Of a DNA stretch of 64,000 nt, positions 21,891-32,500 are shown one piece after another (position 1 is the stretch's first letter; each line of letters starts with the position of its first letter). Origin of the DNA: Oreohelix idahoensis (taxonomy: Eukaryota > Mollusca > Gastropoda > Stylommatophora > Oreohelicidae). Made by a program: the position numbers and the translations under genes. The stretch covers positions 124,001 to 188,000 of the forward strand of contig JAMPIV010003445.1 of the NCBI GenBank assembly GCA_024509875.1. The letters are read 5' to 3'. The notes beneath the pieces were generated by a model. The model saw only the letters and a list, made by a program, of their open reading frames with translations. It had not been told where the DNA came from and did no database searches.

Positions 21891-22065
21891 AAACCTGTAG
21901 ATACAAGGTAGTCCTTGTCCTAGAATCCCCAGAGCAAGAGAGTTAGAGGAAGACCAGTTGTCACAGAAATAAAAGGGATGAGAAAGACACTGAAAGACCT
22001 TGAACTGATGGCATGCAACAGAAAGACTTGGCATAAGTCTGCTGAAGGCCTGTGCTTCGTAAGGA
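21891..22065 (+). mobile_element. LINE-3 3' end
   Basis: AAGGTAGTCCTTGTCCTAGA, then GGGATGAGAAAGACACTGAA, then CTTGGCATAAGTCTGC. A diverged copy. Confidence 0.65.
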
Positions 22066-22067
22066 AC

Positions 22068-22172
22068 TTCTTTTTCCTTGTTCGCCTTCAGACGTCCACA
22101 TTAATGACTAATAAAGGCAGTAGTCAACTCAAGGTTCCTGATATCTCCAAACAGTTTTTCGTTGATAGAAGT
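22068..22172 (-). mobile_element. LINE H-A 3' end
   Basis: Matches 446-550 closely: CTTGTTCGCCTTCAGACGTC, AGTAGTCAACTCAAGGTTCC and CAAACAGTTTTTCGTTGATA. Only the 3' terminus is present. Confidence 0.75.
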
Positions 22173-22189
22173 AGGTGGGGAACTGAAGG

Positions 22190-22665
22190 GTGATGAATGA
22201 TGAATGAATTAATGTATGAATTATTAATCTAGCTCTGCTTGAATTATAAATCTAATTATGCGTGAATTATGAATATAGATTATGCTTGAATTATGAATAT
22301 AGATTATGCTTGAATTATGAATCTAGCTATGTTTGAATTATGAATCTAGCTATGTTTGAATTATGAATCTAGCTGTTTGAATTATGAATCTAGCTATGTT
22401 TGAATTATGAATCTAGCTATGTTTGAATTATGAATCTAGCTATGTTTGAATTATGAATCTAGCTATGCTTGAATTATGAATCTAGCTATGCTTGAATCAT
22501 GAATCTAGCTATGCTTGAATTATGAATCTAGTTATGCATAAATTATGAATTTAGCGATGCTTCAATTATGAATCTAGCAATGCTCAAATTTTGAATCTAG
22601 CTATGAATGAATTATGAATCCAGCTATGGCTGAATTAAGAATCTAGCTGCCCTTGAATTATCAGT
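22190..22665. repeat. 22-bp minisatellite
   Basis: About 20 tandem units containing TGAATTATGAATCTAGCTAT, with diverged units at both edges. Ends about 25 bp from LRCH exon 3. Confidence 0.9.
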
Positions 22666-22688
22666 CTACACCTATATCTAACACTTAC

Positions 22689-22818
22689 CAGGTCCATGAG
22701 ACTTTTCAGTTGTCTTATTTCTTCTGGAAGTGAAACTAGTTTGTTATTGCTGGCCGACAGCACTTCAAGGCAGCCAAGCATACACAATGTAGGTGGGAGT
22801 ACGGTCAGTTGATTACGA
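22689..22818 (-). CDS. LRCH: LRCH exon 3 (LRR repeats 3-4)
   Basis: Acceptor CTCCAG|T at 22818 and donor CTG|GTAAGT at 22689/22688. The first base completes a Ser codon with AG from exon 2, giving the SRNQL repeat motif. The exon carries SNNKLVSLPEEI, a stretch strongly conserved in LRCH proteins, and ends in phase 0. It lies directly next to a 22-bp minisatellite (22190-22665). Confidence 0.94.
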
Positions 22819-22904
22819 CTGGAGATTTAGGGAAACAAATACAAACAATCAACTATTTAACAGCTCTATAACTCAAATATGTAACGTGGCTGTGATTTGA
22901 AATA

Positions 22905-23115
22905 ATACTTCTTCTTCTTCCGTCCTTAGCCACCGACCGTCAAAGCAGTCAGTGGCCATTACGCCTAGTGGCGTCTTAGGGCAACAGCAGATAGGTTTTC
23001 TTTGCCATTGTTTCCCATCACGCCTAATGGCGTCTTTAGGGCAACGGCAAATCAGTCCATTTGCTGTTGTTTCCGTAATCGAAGTGACTGGCAAACGGGT
23101 GATCAGCCCGTTGTG
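22905..23115 (-). mobile_element. RTE-2 3' end, short copy
   Basis: (CTT)n followed by CACCGACCGTCAAAGCAGTC and CGCCTAGTGGCGTCTT, as at the 3' end of RTE-2 (43997-44070). The GTGGCGTCTT segment is internally repeated. Flanked by TTGAAATAATA on both sides. Confidence 0.72.
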
Positions 23116-23214
23116 TTGAAATAATACACCCTTATAAAAATACAAAATTTTATTATACATATAATAATTTCAATAAAGCACATATGTTCATAGGTAAAAA
23201 ACTATACGGAGACT

Positions 23215-23345
23215 GAAAAAGCACAAGGAGAAGAAAACTGGAGAAAGACAGGGATGAGAAATACTTGGAAAGACCTTGAGCTGATGACCTCGTATGAATT
23301 TGTTGTAGTCCTATGCTCCTTTGGTAGCTGAACGGTAATGAATGA
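23215..23345 (+). mobile_element. LINE-3 3' end
   Basis: GGGATGAGAAATACTTGGAA, then GACCTTGAGCTGATGACC, tail (AATG)n. Confidence 0.6.
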
Positions 23346-24125
23346 ATGAACAAATGTTCATGCAAGGATAACTTGATAAATAAATAAATTAAAAAATAAA
23401 ATGGTATGGAATCAGTTTTACAAAACATGGAAACACTGGACGTTTTGGGTTTCACCCTTCATCAGCCACAGCTCCAAGCAGGTGACAAGGACAAGAATTA
23501 TAGACAGGCCAAAGAAAAATACTTCCAACACTTACCAGGATGAGAAACACAGACAAAAAGAGTGATACAAGCAGATAACAGAGTAAACAACACAGGTGAT
23601 GAGCAAAAACAGAACAATAATAACAACAATTGTTAATTCCTTTTGCGTTTCATTAATTATTTAATTTCTTGTTTTAATATTTCTTTCTGGTTTTGCACTT
23701 TTCTTGCGTTATTATTGTTCCTGCATACCATTATTATGTAAAACTGACTCCATACCAGTTTATTTTTTAATTTATATATTTATTTCCTTACCAGTTTTAC
23801 AGCAGCCTCCTCATTTATTGACATAAGGATAAGTTGATCTTAATTTCTGTGAACCTTTGTTTATGTGAGGGGCTTTTAAAAAATATAAATGAAAACTGCA
23901 TGCTGGTAACTCCTGGGTATCCATAACATTAGATTCAGATGACCATGAAATATACAGAATAGAATTTGCAAGATCAACACCCAACAGTAGGAAGATCAAC
24001 CAATAAAAGGACTGCCTTGACCTTTTTACGATACATCAGCAAATGTTTAAAATGATCTACTGTCAGAAACTACCACAGAAGAGACATTGTGTGTGCATAC
24101 ACATGCTTGCTTGTGTGATCATCAT
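23346..24125. other. Intron 2 sequence, nothing recognised
   Basis: AT-rich intron DNA. No ORF or repeat family recognised apart from short simple runs. Confidence 0.4.
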
Positions 24126-25890
24126 TTTTCTTGTTTGCTCCTCAAGAAGAACAGATCCACCATTACAACTGGTCCCAGAGCAGAAATGCTGCACCAAAGA
24201 GCAGATATCATGCACCAAAGAGCAGATATCCTGCACCAAAGAGTAGAAATCCTGCACCAAAGAGCAGATATCCTGCACCAAAGAGTAGAAAGCCTGCACC
24301 AAAGAGTAGAAATCCTGCACCAAAGAGTAGAAATCCTGCACCAAAGAGCAGATATCCTGCACCAAAGAGCAGATATCCTGCACCAAAGAGCAGAAATCCT
24401 GCACCAAAGAGCAGAAAGCCTGCACCAAAGAGCAGATATCCTGCACCAAAGAGTAGAAAGCCTGCACCAAAGAGCAGAAAGCCTGCACCAAAGAGCAGAA
24501 AGCCTGCACCAAAGAGCAGATATCCTGCACCAAAGAGTAGAAAGCCTGCACCAAAGAGTAGAAATCCTGCACCAAAGAGTAGAAATCCTGCACCAAAGAG
24601 CAGATATCCTGCACCAAAGAGCAGATATCCTGCACCAAAGAGCAGAAAGCCTGCACCAAAGAGCAGAAAGCCTGCACCAAAGAGCAGAAAGCTTGCACCA
24701 AAGAGCAGAAAGCCTACACCAAAGAGCAGAAAGCCTGCACCAAAGAGTAGAAATCCTGCACCAAAGAGTAGAAATCCTGCACCAAAGAGCAGATATCCTG
24801 CACCAAAGAACAGATATCCTGCACCAAAGAGCAGAAAGCCTGCACCAAAGAGTAGAAATCCTGCACCAAAGAGTAGAAATCCTGCACCAAAGAGCAGATA
24901 TCCTGCACCAAAGAGCAGATATCCTGCACCAAAGAACAGATATCCTGCACCAAAGAGCAGAAAGCCTACACCAAAGAGCAGAAAGCCTACACCAAAGAGC
25001 AGAAAGCCTACACCAAAGAGCAGAAAGCCTACACCAAAGAGCAGAAAGCCTACACCAAAGAGCAGAAAGCCTACACCAAAGAGCAGAAAGCCTGCACCAA
25101 ACAGCAGAAAGCCTACACCAAAGAGCAGAAAGCCTACACCAAAGAGCAGAAAGCCTGCACCAAACAGCAGAAAGCCTGCACTAAAGAGCAGAAAGCCTGC
25201 ACCAAACAGCAGAAAGCCTGCACCAAAGAGCAGAAAGCCTACACCAAACAGCAGAAAGCCTGCACCAAAGAGCAGATATCCTGCACCAAAGAGTAGAAAT
25301 CCTGCACCAAAGAGCAGAAAGCCTGCACCAAACAGCAGAAAGCCTGCACTAAAGAGCAGAAAGCCTACACCAAAGAGCAGAAAGCCTACACCAAAGAGCA
25401 GAAAGCCTACACCAAAGAGCAGAAAGCCTACACCAAAGAGCAGAAAGCCTGCACCAAAGAGTAGAAAGCCTGCACCAAACAGCAGAAAGCCTGCACCAAA
25501 CAGCAGAAAGCCTGCACTAAAGAGCAGAAATCCTGCACCAAACAGCAGAAAGCCTGCACTAAAGAGCAGAAAGCCTGCACCAAAGAGCAGAAAGCCTGCA
25601 CCAAACAGCAGAAAGCCTACACTAAAGAGCAGAAAGCCTGCACCAAAGAGTAGAAAGCCTGCACTAAAGAGCAGAAAGCCTGCACCAAACAGCAGAAAGC
25701 CTGCACTAAAGAGCAGAAAGCCTGCACCAAACAGCAGAAAGCCTGCACCAAAGAGCAGAAAGCCTGCACCAAAGAGCAGAAATCCTGCACCAAAGCATCC
25801 GTCTGCTCTTGTAGCAGTGGTTTCTGTAGCAATTAGTTTTATATGATAAGGCTGCCAGCCTTCATGGACAACTTCATGTCAGTCGCTTCT
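24126..25890 (-). repeat. Repeat D copy expanded by a 21-bp minisatellite
   Basis: About 24170-25795 is a tandem array of some 77 units of 21 bp (AAAGAGCAGAAAGCCTGCAC and variants with TATCC, AATCC, CTACACC or AACAG). The flanks (24130-24170 and 25796-25890) match the two halves of repeat D, and the unit resembles D's own AAGCCTGCAC segment, so the array looks like an internal expansion. A 571-residue APKSRKP-type frame spans it, but other frames are open too because 21 is a multiple of 3. I do not treat it as a protein gene. Confidence 0.85.
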
Positions 25891-26164
25891 TACAATATTC
25901 CTGAGGGTGCTTCCGTTTTTTTTCTCCGTCATCTCAGAGACCCCGTGAACTACAAAGGGAGTGTGTGTAGATTACTTAAAAACACACATTTTTTCTTCAA
26001 CAAAGGAGGCACTGAAATTTTAGAACATAACACAATGAATCAAGCATGTGCGTGTGTTACCAGGGCCTGAAAGATAAGCAATGAATAGTAAAATTAGACA
26101 TTCTGGAAGTCAAAGCAAAGGGGGACCCCAGGGGCAGATCTGAAAAAGACAGTTCAAAATAAGA

Positions 26165-26265
26165 ATTGATTCACACCATGACCCTTCCACTTCCGGTGGA
26201 GTACAGGTCTTCAACAAGTTCATGCCAAGCATTCCTATCATGTTCTATCTGTTCAAGGTAATTTC
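26165..26265 (-). mobile_element. LINE-3-like 3' end, inverted
   Basis: Minus strand reads RNAWHELVEDLYSTGSGR, then a stop: the usual C-terminus of this LINE class. Confidence 0.65.
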
Positions 26266-26415
26266 AGCTGTAAATGGGTACCTGATTCTGCTCTTCAGTA
26301 AAGGAAGGCAAAGATGATGAAGGGAACTGGTCACCTCACCTAATATAGCTGAGACTCGGTAAGCTAGTCTCTAACATTTCACTCCCCTATAGCAATATCT
26401 GATAAGTGACTACCT
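26258..26415 (+). mobile_element. SINE-1 body, truncated and inverted
   Basis: AGCTGTAAATGGGTACCTGA, then AGTCTCTAACATTTCACTCC, then CTATAGCAATATCTG, complementary to the SINE-1 body. The tRNA-like head is missing. Confidence 0.7.
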
Positions 26416-26429
26416 TTACTTCTCCTTCT

Positions 26430-26640
26430 GTACAAGCATCCGATCAGTGTAACTGTGGCACTGATAAAATGACTGCTGAACATCTGCTTCAAAGTTGCCC
26501 CTTATACACGGTACAGAGAAAGCGCATATGGCCGACGCCAGCTCCTTTCGTGGAAAGCTTTACGGAGATTCAAATAGCCTCAAACTGACTACTGCTTTCT
26601 TTGAGAACATTCAAGTGGACGTCTGAGAGTGTATGAAGAA
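26430..26640 (+). mobile_element. LINE H-A 3' end
   Basis: Encodes CNCGTDKMTAEHLLQSCPLY, the C-terminal Cys/His motif also seen at 580-640, followed by an RKRIWPTP stretch and a stop. Confidence 0.75.
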
Positions 26641-26689
26641 GATCCAATAAGGTCTAAACTTGGTTTCTATTTTGTTGTTTTCCACAGTT

Positions 26690-27085
26690 GAAACTGCATT
26701 TACAGACATAACAAAAGCGAGCTCCACAACTCAGAAATGAGGTACCCGAGGAAAGTGGAAGTAACAAGAAGGGATATGGCCTGCAACGAAATGATACGTC
26801 ATGGCCTTGAAACTCAGCTCCTGCAGACTCTAGTGGAAAAGTCCTAGTTACAGTGGTTCGGCCATGTCGGCAGAACGGGAGATTGGCTACCATGGCATAT
26901 ATGGGAAACCAAGAGCCAGGGATCCAGACCTCCAGGATGACCCACTGGAAGGACAACTTCAGACAGTCTCTGAAGAACTGAGGACTGGAACCAGGCCAAA
27001 AAGAAGATAGCTGAGAAGATAACATGGCGCACTCTCTGGCAAACCTCTACACCCCAAGATAGAAGAGGAACGACCAAGTAAGTAA
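26690..27085 (+). mobile_element. RTE-1 3' end, old copy
   Basis: Diverged C-terminal end: CTCAGAAATGAGGTACCCGA, then TGGTTCGGCCATGTCGGCAG, then CTCTACACCCC...GAACGACCAAGTAAGTAAG. Internal stops show it is dead. More diverged than the other RTE-1 copies. Confidence 0.78.
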
Positions 27086-27193
27086 GTTTACAGACCTAAA
27101 TTTCACATGCAGCTAATGGACTGATGATGATAATTTTAATATTTGACAGAGTTAAACACAGAAAAACACGTTGAGCACACTTTCTGGTCTTAC

Positions 27194-27338
27194 CTCAGAT
27201 TGAGGTGTGTCAGGACTTGCAGCTGCTGAATAGTATCAGGAATGGAACGGATGACATTGTGATAGCAGTTGACTTTTTCAACGTGTAAATATTCACACAC
27301 TTCATGGGGAACCTCTGACAAGCGATTTCTCGTGATAT
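27194..27338 (-). CDS. LRCH: LRCH exon 2 (LRR repeats 1-2)
   Basis: Acceptor CTACGCAG|AT at 27338 and donor GAG|GTAAGA at 27194/27193. It enters in phase 1 and leaves with two spare bases (AG). The peptide has LRR consensus spacing: ITRNRLSEVP, then NVIRSIPDTIQQL, then LTHLNL. This matches the family pattern in which each repeat ends in an Asn-x-Leu strand motif. The exon lies just left of a 10.6-kb LTR retrotransposon (27460-38025) that sits in intron 1. Confidence 0.93.
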
Positions 27339-27459
27339 CTGCGTAGATATAAGCAAAGGTTACATCCTTTTTTTTTTTTTTTAAATAATAGACAAAACAA
27401 GATATATGTCCACTTCTTCAGTCAATGAAAAGTCAGGAAAAATGATTGATATACATGTC

Positions 27460-29118
27460 TGATAACTGTCTTTTTCCTGATGGTGATAGTGATACAGGCT
27501 GTTATTCTAGTATGCTGTATACTGTGTTTTATCAGTGTACGTTGTAAAGATGTAGTGGGACTGAATAGTCAACTCAAACAACCAAGCACAGTGTCAGGTG
27601 TACAGGTCATCTTGCTCCAAACGTCTTGAGGACTCGACAAGGATATAATGTGTATCATGAGTGGTAGAGTGACTGTTAATACGCGAATGTGTGAACTGTT
27701 CTGTAAAGTTGACTGGAAATGCGAATACTCACTCATACGTATCAGAAGTTAAGGATACAGACTACCGTGAACGTTTCAACAGTTTAATGGGACGCACACA
27801 CTTGACAGAACGGGTATAGTTGCAGGAACACAGGTTGACATCAATAACATATTGTTGACTCACGGTGTACAATAATCAATTGGCATTTATGTTGTGGACA
27901 ATCACAATGGAACATCAGTATACAAACGTTCAGAGTTCCATATCTCATATAAATATTCATCAGGCCTTACTGACTGGTTATGTCAGTTAATATATATAAT
28001 GTTTAACAAATCTTCATCAGGCCTTACTGACTAGTCATGTCAGTTAATCAATAATGTTTACGGTGACTCCTAGACAGAACCTCCTTTAGCATAAGTGTAG
28101 CTTGCACCTTAGCGGAGATTTCTTTAAATAGCATTCAGCAAATATCTTCTGAGCAAATGTTAAATCACCCAAGAATAGATTTTCCTTTCATAAGTGTGAT
28201 CTCTTGATCATCATCGGATAATAAGGGCGTCCCTGTTCTCTGGTAGATGATCGACAATACGTAGTATTTCAAAATGGCTTCTAGTCTTGTAAACATCGCT
28301 CACCATAACGATGTACGATCAAGCTCCAATAAAGATTCAATTCATGAATATCAAAGTTTCCACAAGCATCAGCATAATCTGTCCTCATAATTGCTGTATA
28401 AAAACATAATCAGTGCTGCTGAATAATATGTCATTCTGACATACTGACATAGGTAGATTCATGTAAACGTCTGCCCATCTTAAGCCTAGGAATGAACGAA
28501 GTCAGCAAAAGTACGTTTACCTTAACATAAGAATACACTAGCAAGCACAAACGCTCTTCTCCTGGCGTTATGGAATGAACACTAGGGAACTCATGGATTT
28601 AGCAATCCCCGAAGAAAATATCTTCTTTCCCATAATCAAAAAGAGATCACAAACTCTGGGCAGGTCTTCGACATGACTCCCGCCATAGGCTTTCTAACAC
28701 CGAAGGACACTCTAACGTATCTTCATGCGCTGACAAGCACCTGACCCCAAAAGTACAGTACAAGAAAAATAGTTCCACTTAAACATACTAAGATATCAAG
28801 ATGTAAGACATACTCGTCCTACATAGACAAGAACTACACATAGATTTGGGCCACAGACATACTTAAGCAATAACAATCTATTCCTAACCAAACATAGAAT
28901 AGATTGAAGTAAGTCTAGATTCCTCTGCCGAGTTCCATTTTTAAGAACGCTACAAAGAGCGATAACTCACAGAATGAATACCCATTGCCTAATCTGAGTT
29001 CTGTCCCTTAAGACCGAAAAACATGCATTCAAAGATAACTATATTTTTATCAGACAAATAAATACATTTTCCTTTTGTATGCGTAATCCGTGCGTCACCA
29101 AAGAATATGTGCGCAACA
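27460..29118 (-). repeat. 3' LTR (1659 bp)
   Basis: Plus strand begins TGATAACTGTC and ends GCGCAACA. A purine-rich tract on the minus strand (CCCGGGGGGTGTGGTAATC, 29119-29140) lies just before it and is a likely polypurine tract. Confidence 0.9.
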
Positions 29119-29545
29119 GATTACCACACCCCCCGGGAAAAAAAATGAAATCATTTTTTTTTTTTCATCTGAGAGCAACATACAATAGGCTCCCAACGCA
29201 TAAATACTGCGCAGATGAGAAATATCTGGAATTATTTAAGCCAGATTAATGCAAAGTCGAAATATAGATCTCTCAGAGAAAGCATTTCTCTTAAGCATAA
29301 ATGTTTCCAGGGAGGTGTCACCAACGCATACTACCATACTTGCAATGACACAATGCATATAACAATTTCAGTTTAAGCATTCTAAGTACATGATTGACAA
29401 AAAGAAAAAATCATCAATGAGTACCGGTGAATATATATATCAATGAACGTAGTATCATTATAAATTACAATGTGTATCTATCTTGATATAGAAAAGAAAA
29501 ATCTGTTGTCGAGTTGGAAGTGTTAATAAGTCCAAGACTCAACAG

Positions 29546-32500
29546 TTAAGTGGAATCATGTGGGCATCTAGACAGAATGTCTGCCATCACATTATCTGAT
29601 CCACGGATAGCTCGTACCGAAAAATGAAAAGGTTGAAGAGCAATTGCATATCGAGTAGACCTCGAACTCTTCAAATTTTTACTCTGTATAGCCGTGAGAG
29701 CTTTCTGATCGGTTTCTACTATGAAATGTGCGCCTAGAAGGAATCTTTGTAATTTGAGAATTGACCATACCATAGCCAATAGTTCACGATCTAAGACCGA
29801 ATAATTCCTTTCTGCAGCGTTAAGCTTTCTGGAAATATACATTACAGGATGCAGAGTTCCAGAGTACTCCTGCATTAGTGCCGCTCCAATCCCAGTGGAT
29901 GAAGCGTCACTACGAAAAACAAATGTCTTATCTTTAGTAGGCAACACTAAAATAGGTGCAGTAGAAAACATAGTTTTGATCTTATCCAAAGAGGATTGAC
30001 ATTCTTGAGTCCAATGGACTATATTAGGAGACCCTTTCTTTAGCAAGGTAGAAAGAGGTGCCATGATTGAGGACAGATTTGGAATGAATCGTCCATAGAA
30101 TTGTATAAGACCTAAGAGACTTCGCACTTGCTTTTTAGTCTTAGGAATAGAAATGTTAAGTATTTTACTTGTATTATGGTCCTCTGTCTTTAGGAAACCA
30201 TGACTGACACGGTGACCTAAGAAAGAAATTTCGCTAAAACCAATGCAGGCTTCAGAGGGTTTCGCTGTCAGGTTATACTCGCGTAGAGTAGATAGCAATT
30301 CAACTAACCCTGAATAGTGATCTTCCCAAGTATCGCTGAAAAGACAGATGTCGTCTAGGTACGCAATGACATCTGACCGATAGGATAGAATTCTACGCAT
30401 CATGCGTACGAATGTAGCTGGTGCATTCATAAGGCCGAAAGGCATGAAATTCCATTGAAAAAGGCCTCTAGGTGTAGAAAAAGAAGTAAAAGGTTTGGCG
30501 CGTTCAGATAGAGGAACTTGCCAATATCCTTTAGACAAATCTAGTTTAGTGAAAAAATGCGATTTAGAAAGCTTAGTAAGTAGCTCTTCTAGTAAAGGCA
30601 TAGGTTCAGCATCAAACTTCGTGACTTGATTCAATTTGCGATAGTCAACGCAAAGACGTATGTTATTGTCTTTTTTCCTGACAATAACCATCGGCGAAGA
30701 ATACGCAGAAGTGGATGGTTCAATTATTTTTAAATCTATCATCTCATCCAACTCCTTCTCAACCTGTGCTTGAAAATGTATAGGAATAGGATAAGGTCTG
30801 ACTCTAATAGGATTATGGTCAGTTAGAATAATGTCATGTTCAATGACATGAGTTTGTCCAGGAATGTCAGTAAGGACATCCTGAAATGTTTGTAACATAG
30901 CCGAAACTTGTCGCTGTTCTCCTAGAGATAAATTGGGAGAAACAGTAACATTTTTCCATGATTCACTAGAATGAAGTGGAATTATCGGAAGCGGAAGATT
31001 AACATCCGAAAAACTTGTTTCCTCATCCTGTATTACAGACAGTGATGAGTAATGACCATGTTGGACTGGTGAATCGTCCGTTGCCTGGAAAATAGGCTGT
31101 AAATAATCTGGACGTTCATGGAATTCCGTAAGCATATTGATGTGGAAGGTTTTACGCTTCCCATCAATATCGACAATGTAGTCAACATCGGAAATTTTCG
31201 AGATTATATCGTACAGACCTTTCCAAGAAATAAGAAGTCTGTTTTCCCTACAAGGTAGCAAAACAAATGCTTTGTCACCAGGACAAAGTTGTCGTAAGGT
31301 TCTTTTCTTATTGGCAAATTGTCTTGCCTTCTGTTTAGCAAATTCAGAAGAAGAAGTTGCCAATTTGCATGCTTCGATAATCTTTTCCCTCAGCGCGATG
31401 ACATATTCATAAGAAGATTTCGTGTCATCTGTAATATTATCAGCGGTTATGAGATCATGAAGCAAAGACATAGGGCCGCGCGGTCGCGCGCCAAAGACAA
31501 GTTCAAAGGGAGAAAATCCTGTATGTTCATTGGGGACCTCTCTGTAAGAGAAGAGGGCCGCGGGTAAAACCCTATCCCAATCTTGAGGATGATCCTCAGT
31601 TATCTTCCCTAATAAGTTCTTGAGTGTTCTATTTAGCTGTTCGACCATCCCATTGGACATAGGATGATAGATACTACTCAAAGATCTCTCTATCTGCAGA
31701 GTTGACATCACTTGAGACATGGTATCCGATATTAGTTGGGTGCCATGGTCTGATAATATTTCTCCTGGGAATCCCAGACGAGAAAATATAAGCCAAAGAG
31801 CATCTGCAATGTCAGCAGTAGTAATGCTCTTCAGAGGGATAGCCTCCGGCCAACGTGTGCACATGTCCACACACGTTAAGATAAACTGATGTCCTCTAGC
31901 AGATTTGATCTTAAATGAACCAATGATGTCTATCGCCATTTTCTGAAATGGTCGAATAGGAATGTCTGCAGCCTGAATAGGTGCAGCATGACGTGGACCT
32001 TTGGATTTGACTTCTTGACATACTATACAAGATTGACAATAAATCCGTATGTCTTTGTTCACAAAAGGCCAAAAGAAAGCCGCAAGAACTCTTGACTTTG
32101 TATGGGAAAAACCCATATGTCCAGAACACTGAGAGTCGTGTGCGTGTTGTAAGATTTTAACTCTCAAATTCTTGGGCACAAGAATCTGAGAATGACTTGA
32201 CTTGTCGGAGTCTTGCACCATACGTACAAGTACGCCATTCTTCATTGTAATCCAAGATTTATGCTTGATATCTTTATTCGGATCACCTTTCGTTGCAAGA
32301 GTGAAGAATTTCTTTAGAGTCGGATCCTCTTCTTGCTGTTTTATAAACGAGTCACGAGAAATTACCAAGGGATCATCTTGGTTATGCACTTCATTATCTT
32401 CAGTAGGTGAAGATTGAGGCACATTAAGAGCTTGAGCTCTCGTGACTACAGCATTAGCGGTTTGCATATTCTGTTTTTCCCAAACGGAAATTTGTTGTGG

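Noticed and set aside
24131..25846. 571-residue repetitive ORF as a real basic protein gene
   Set aside because: It is a 21-bp minisatellite. Other frames on both strands are also open, there is no conserved non-repeat domain, and the flanks are a dispersed repeat inside an LRCH intron.
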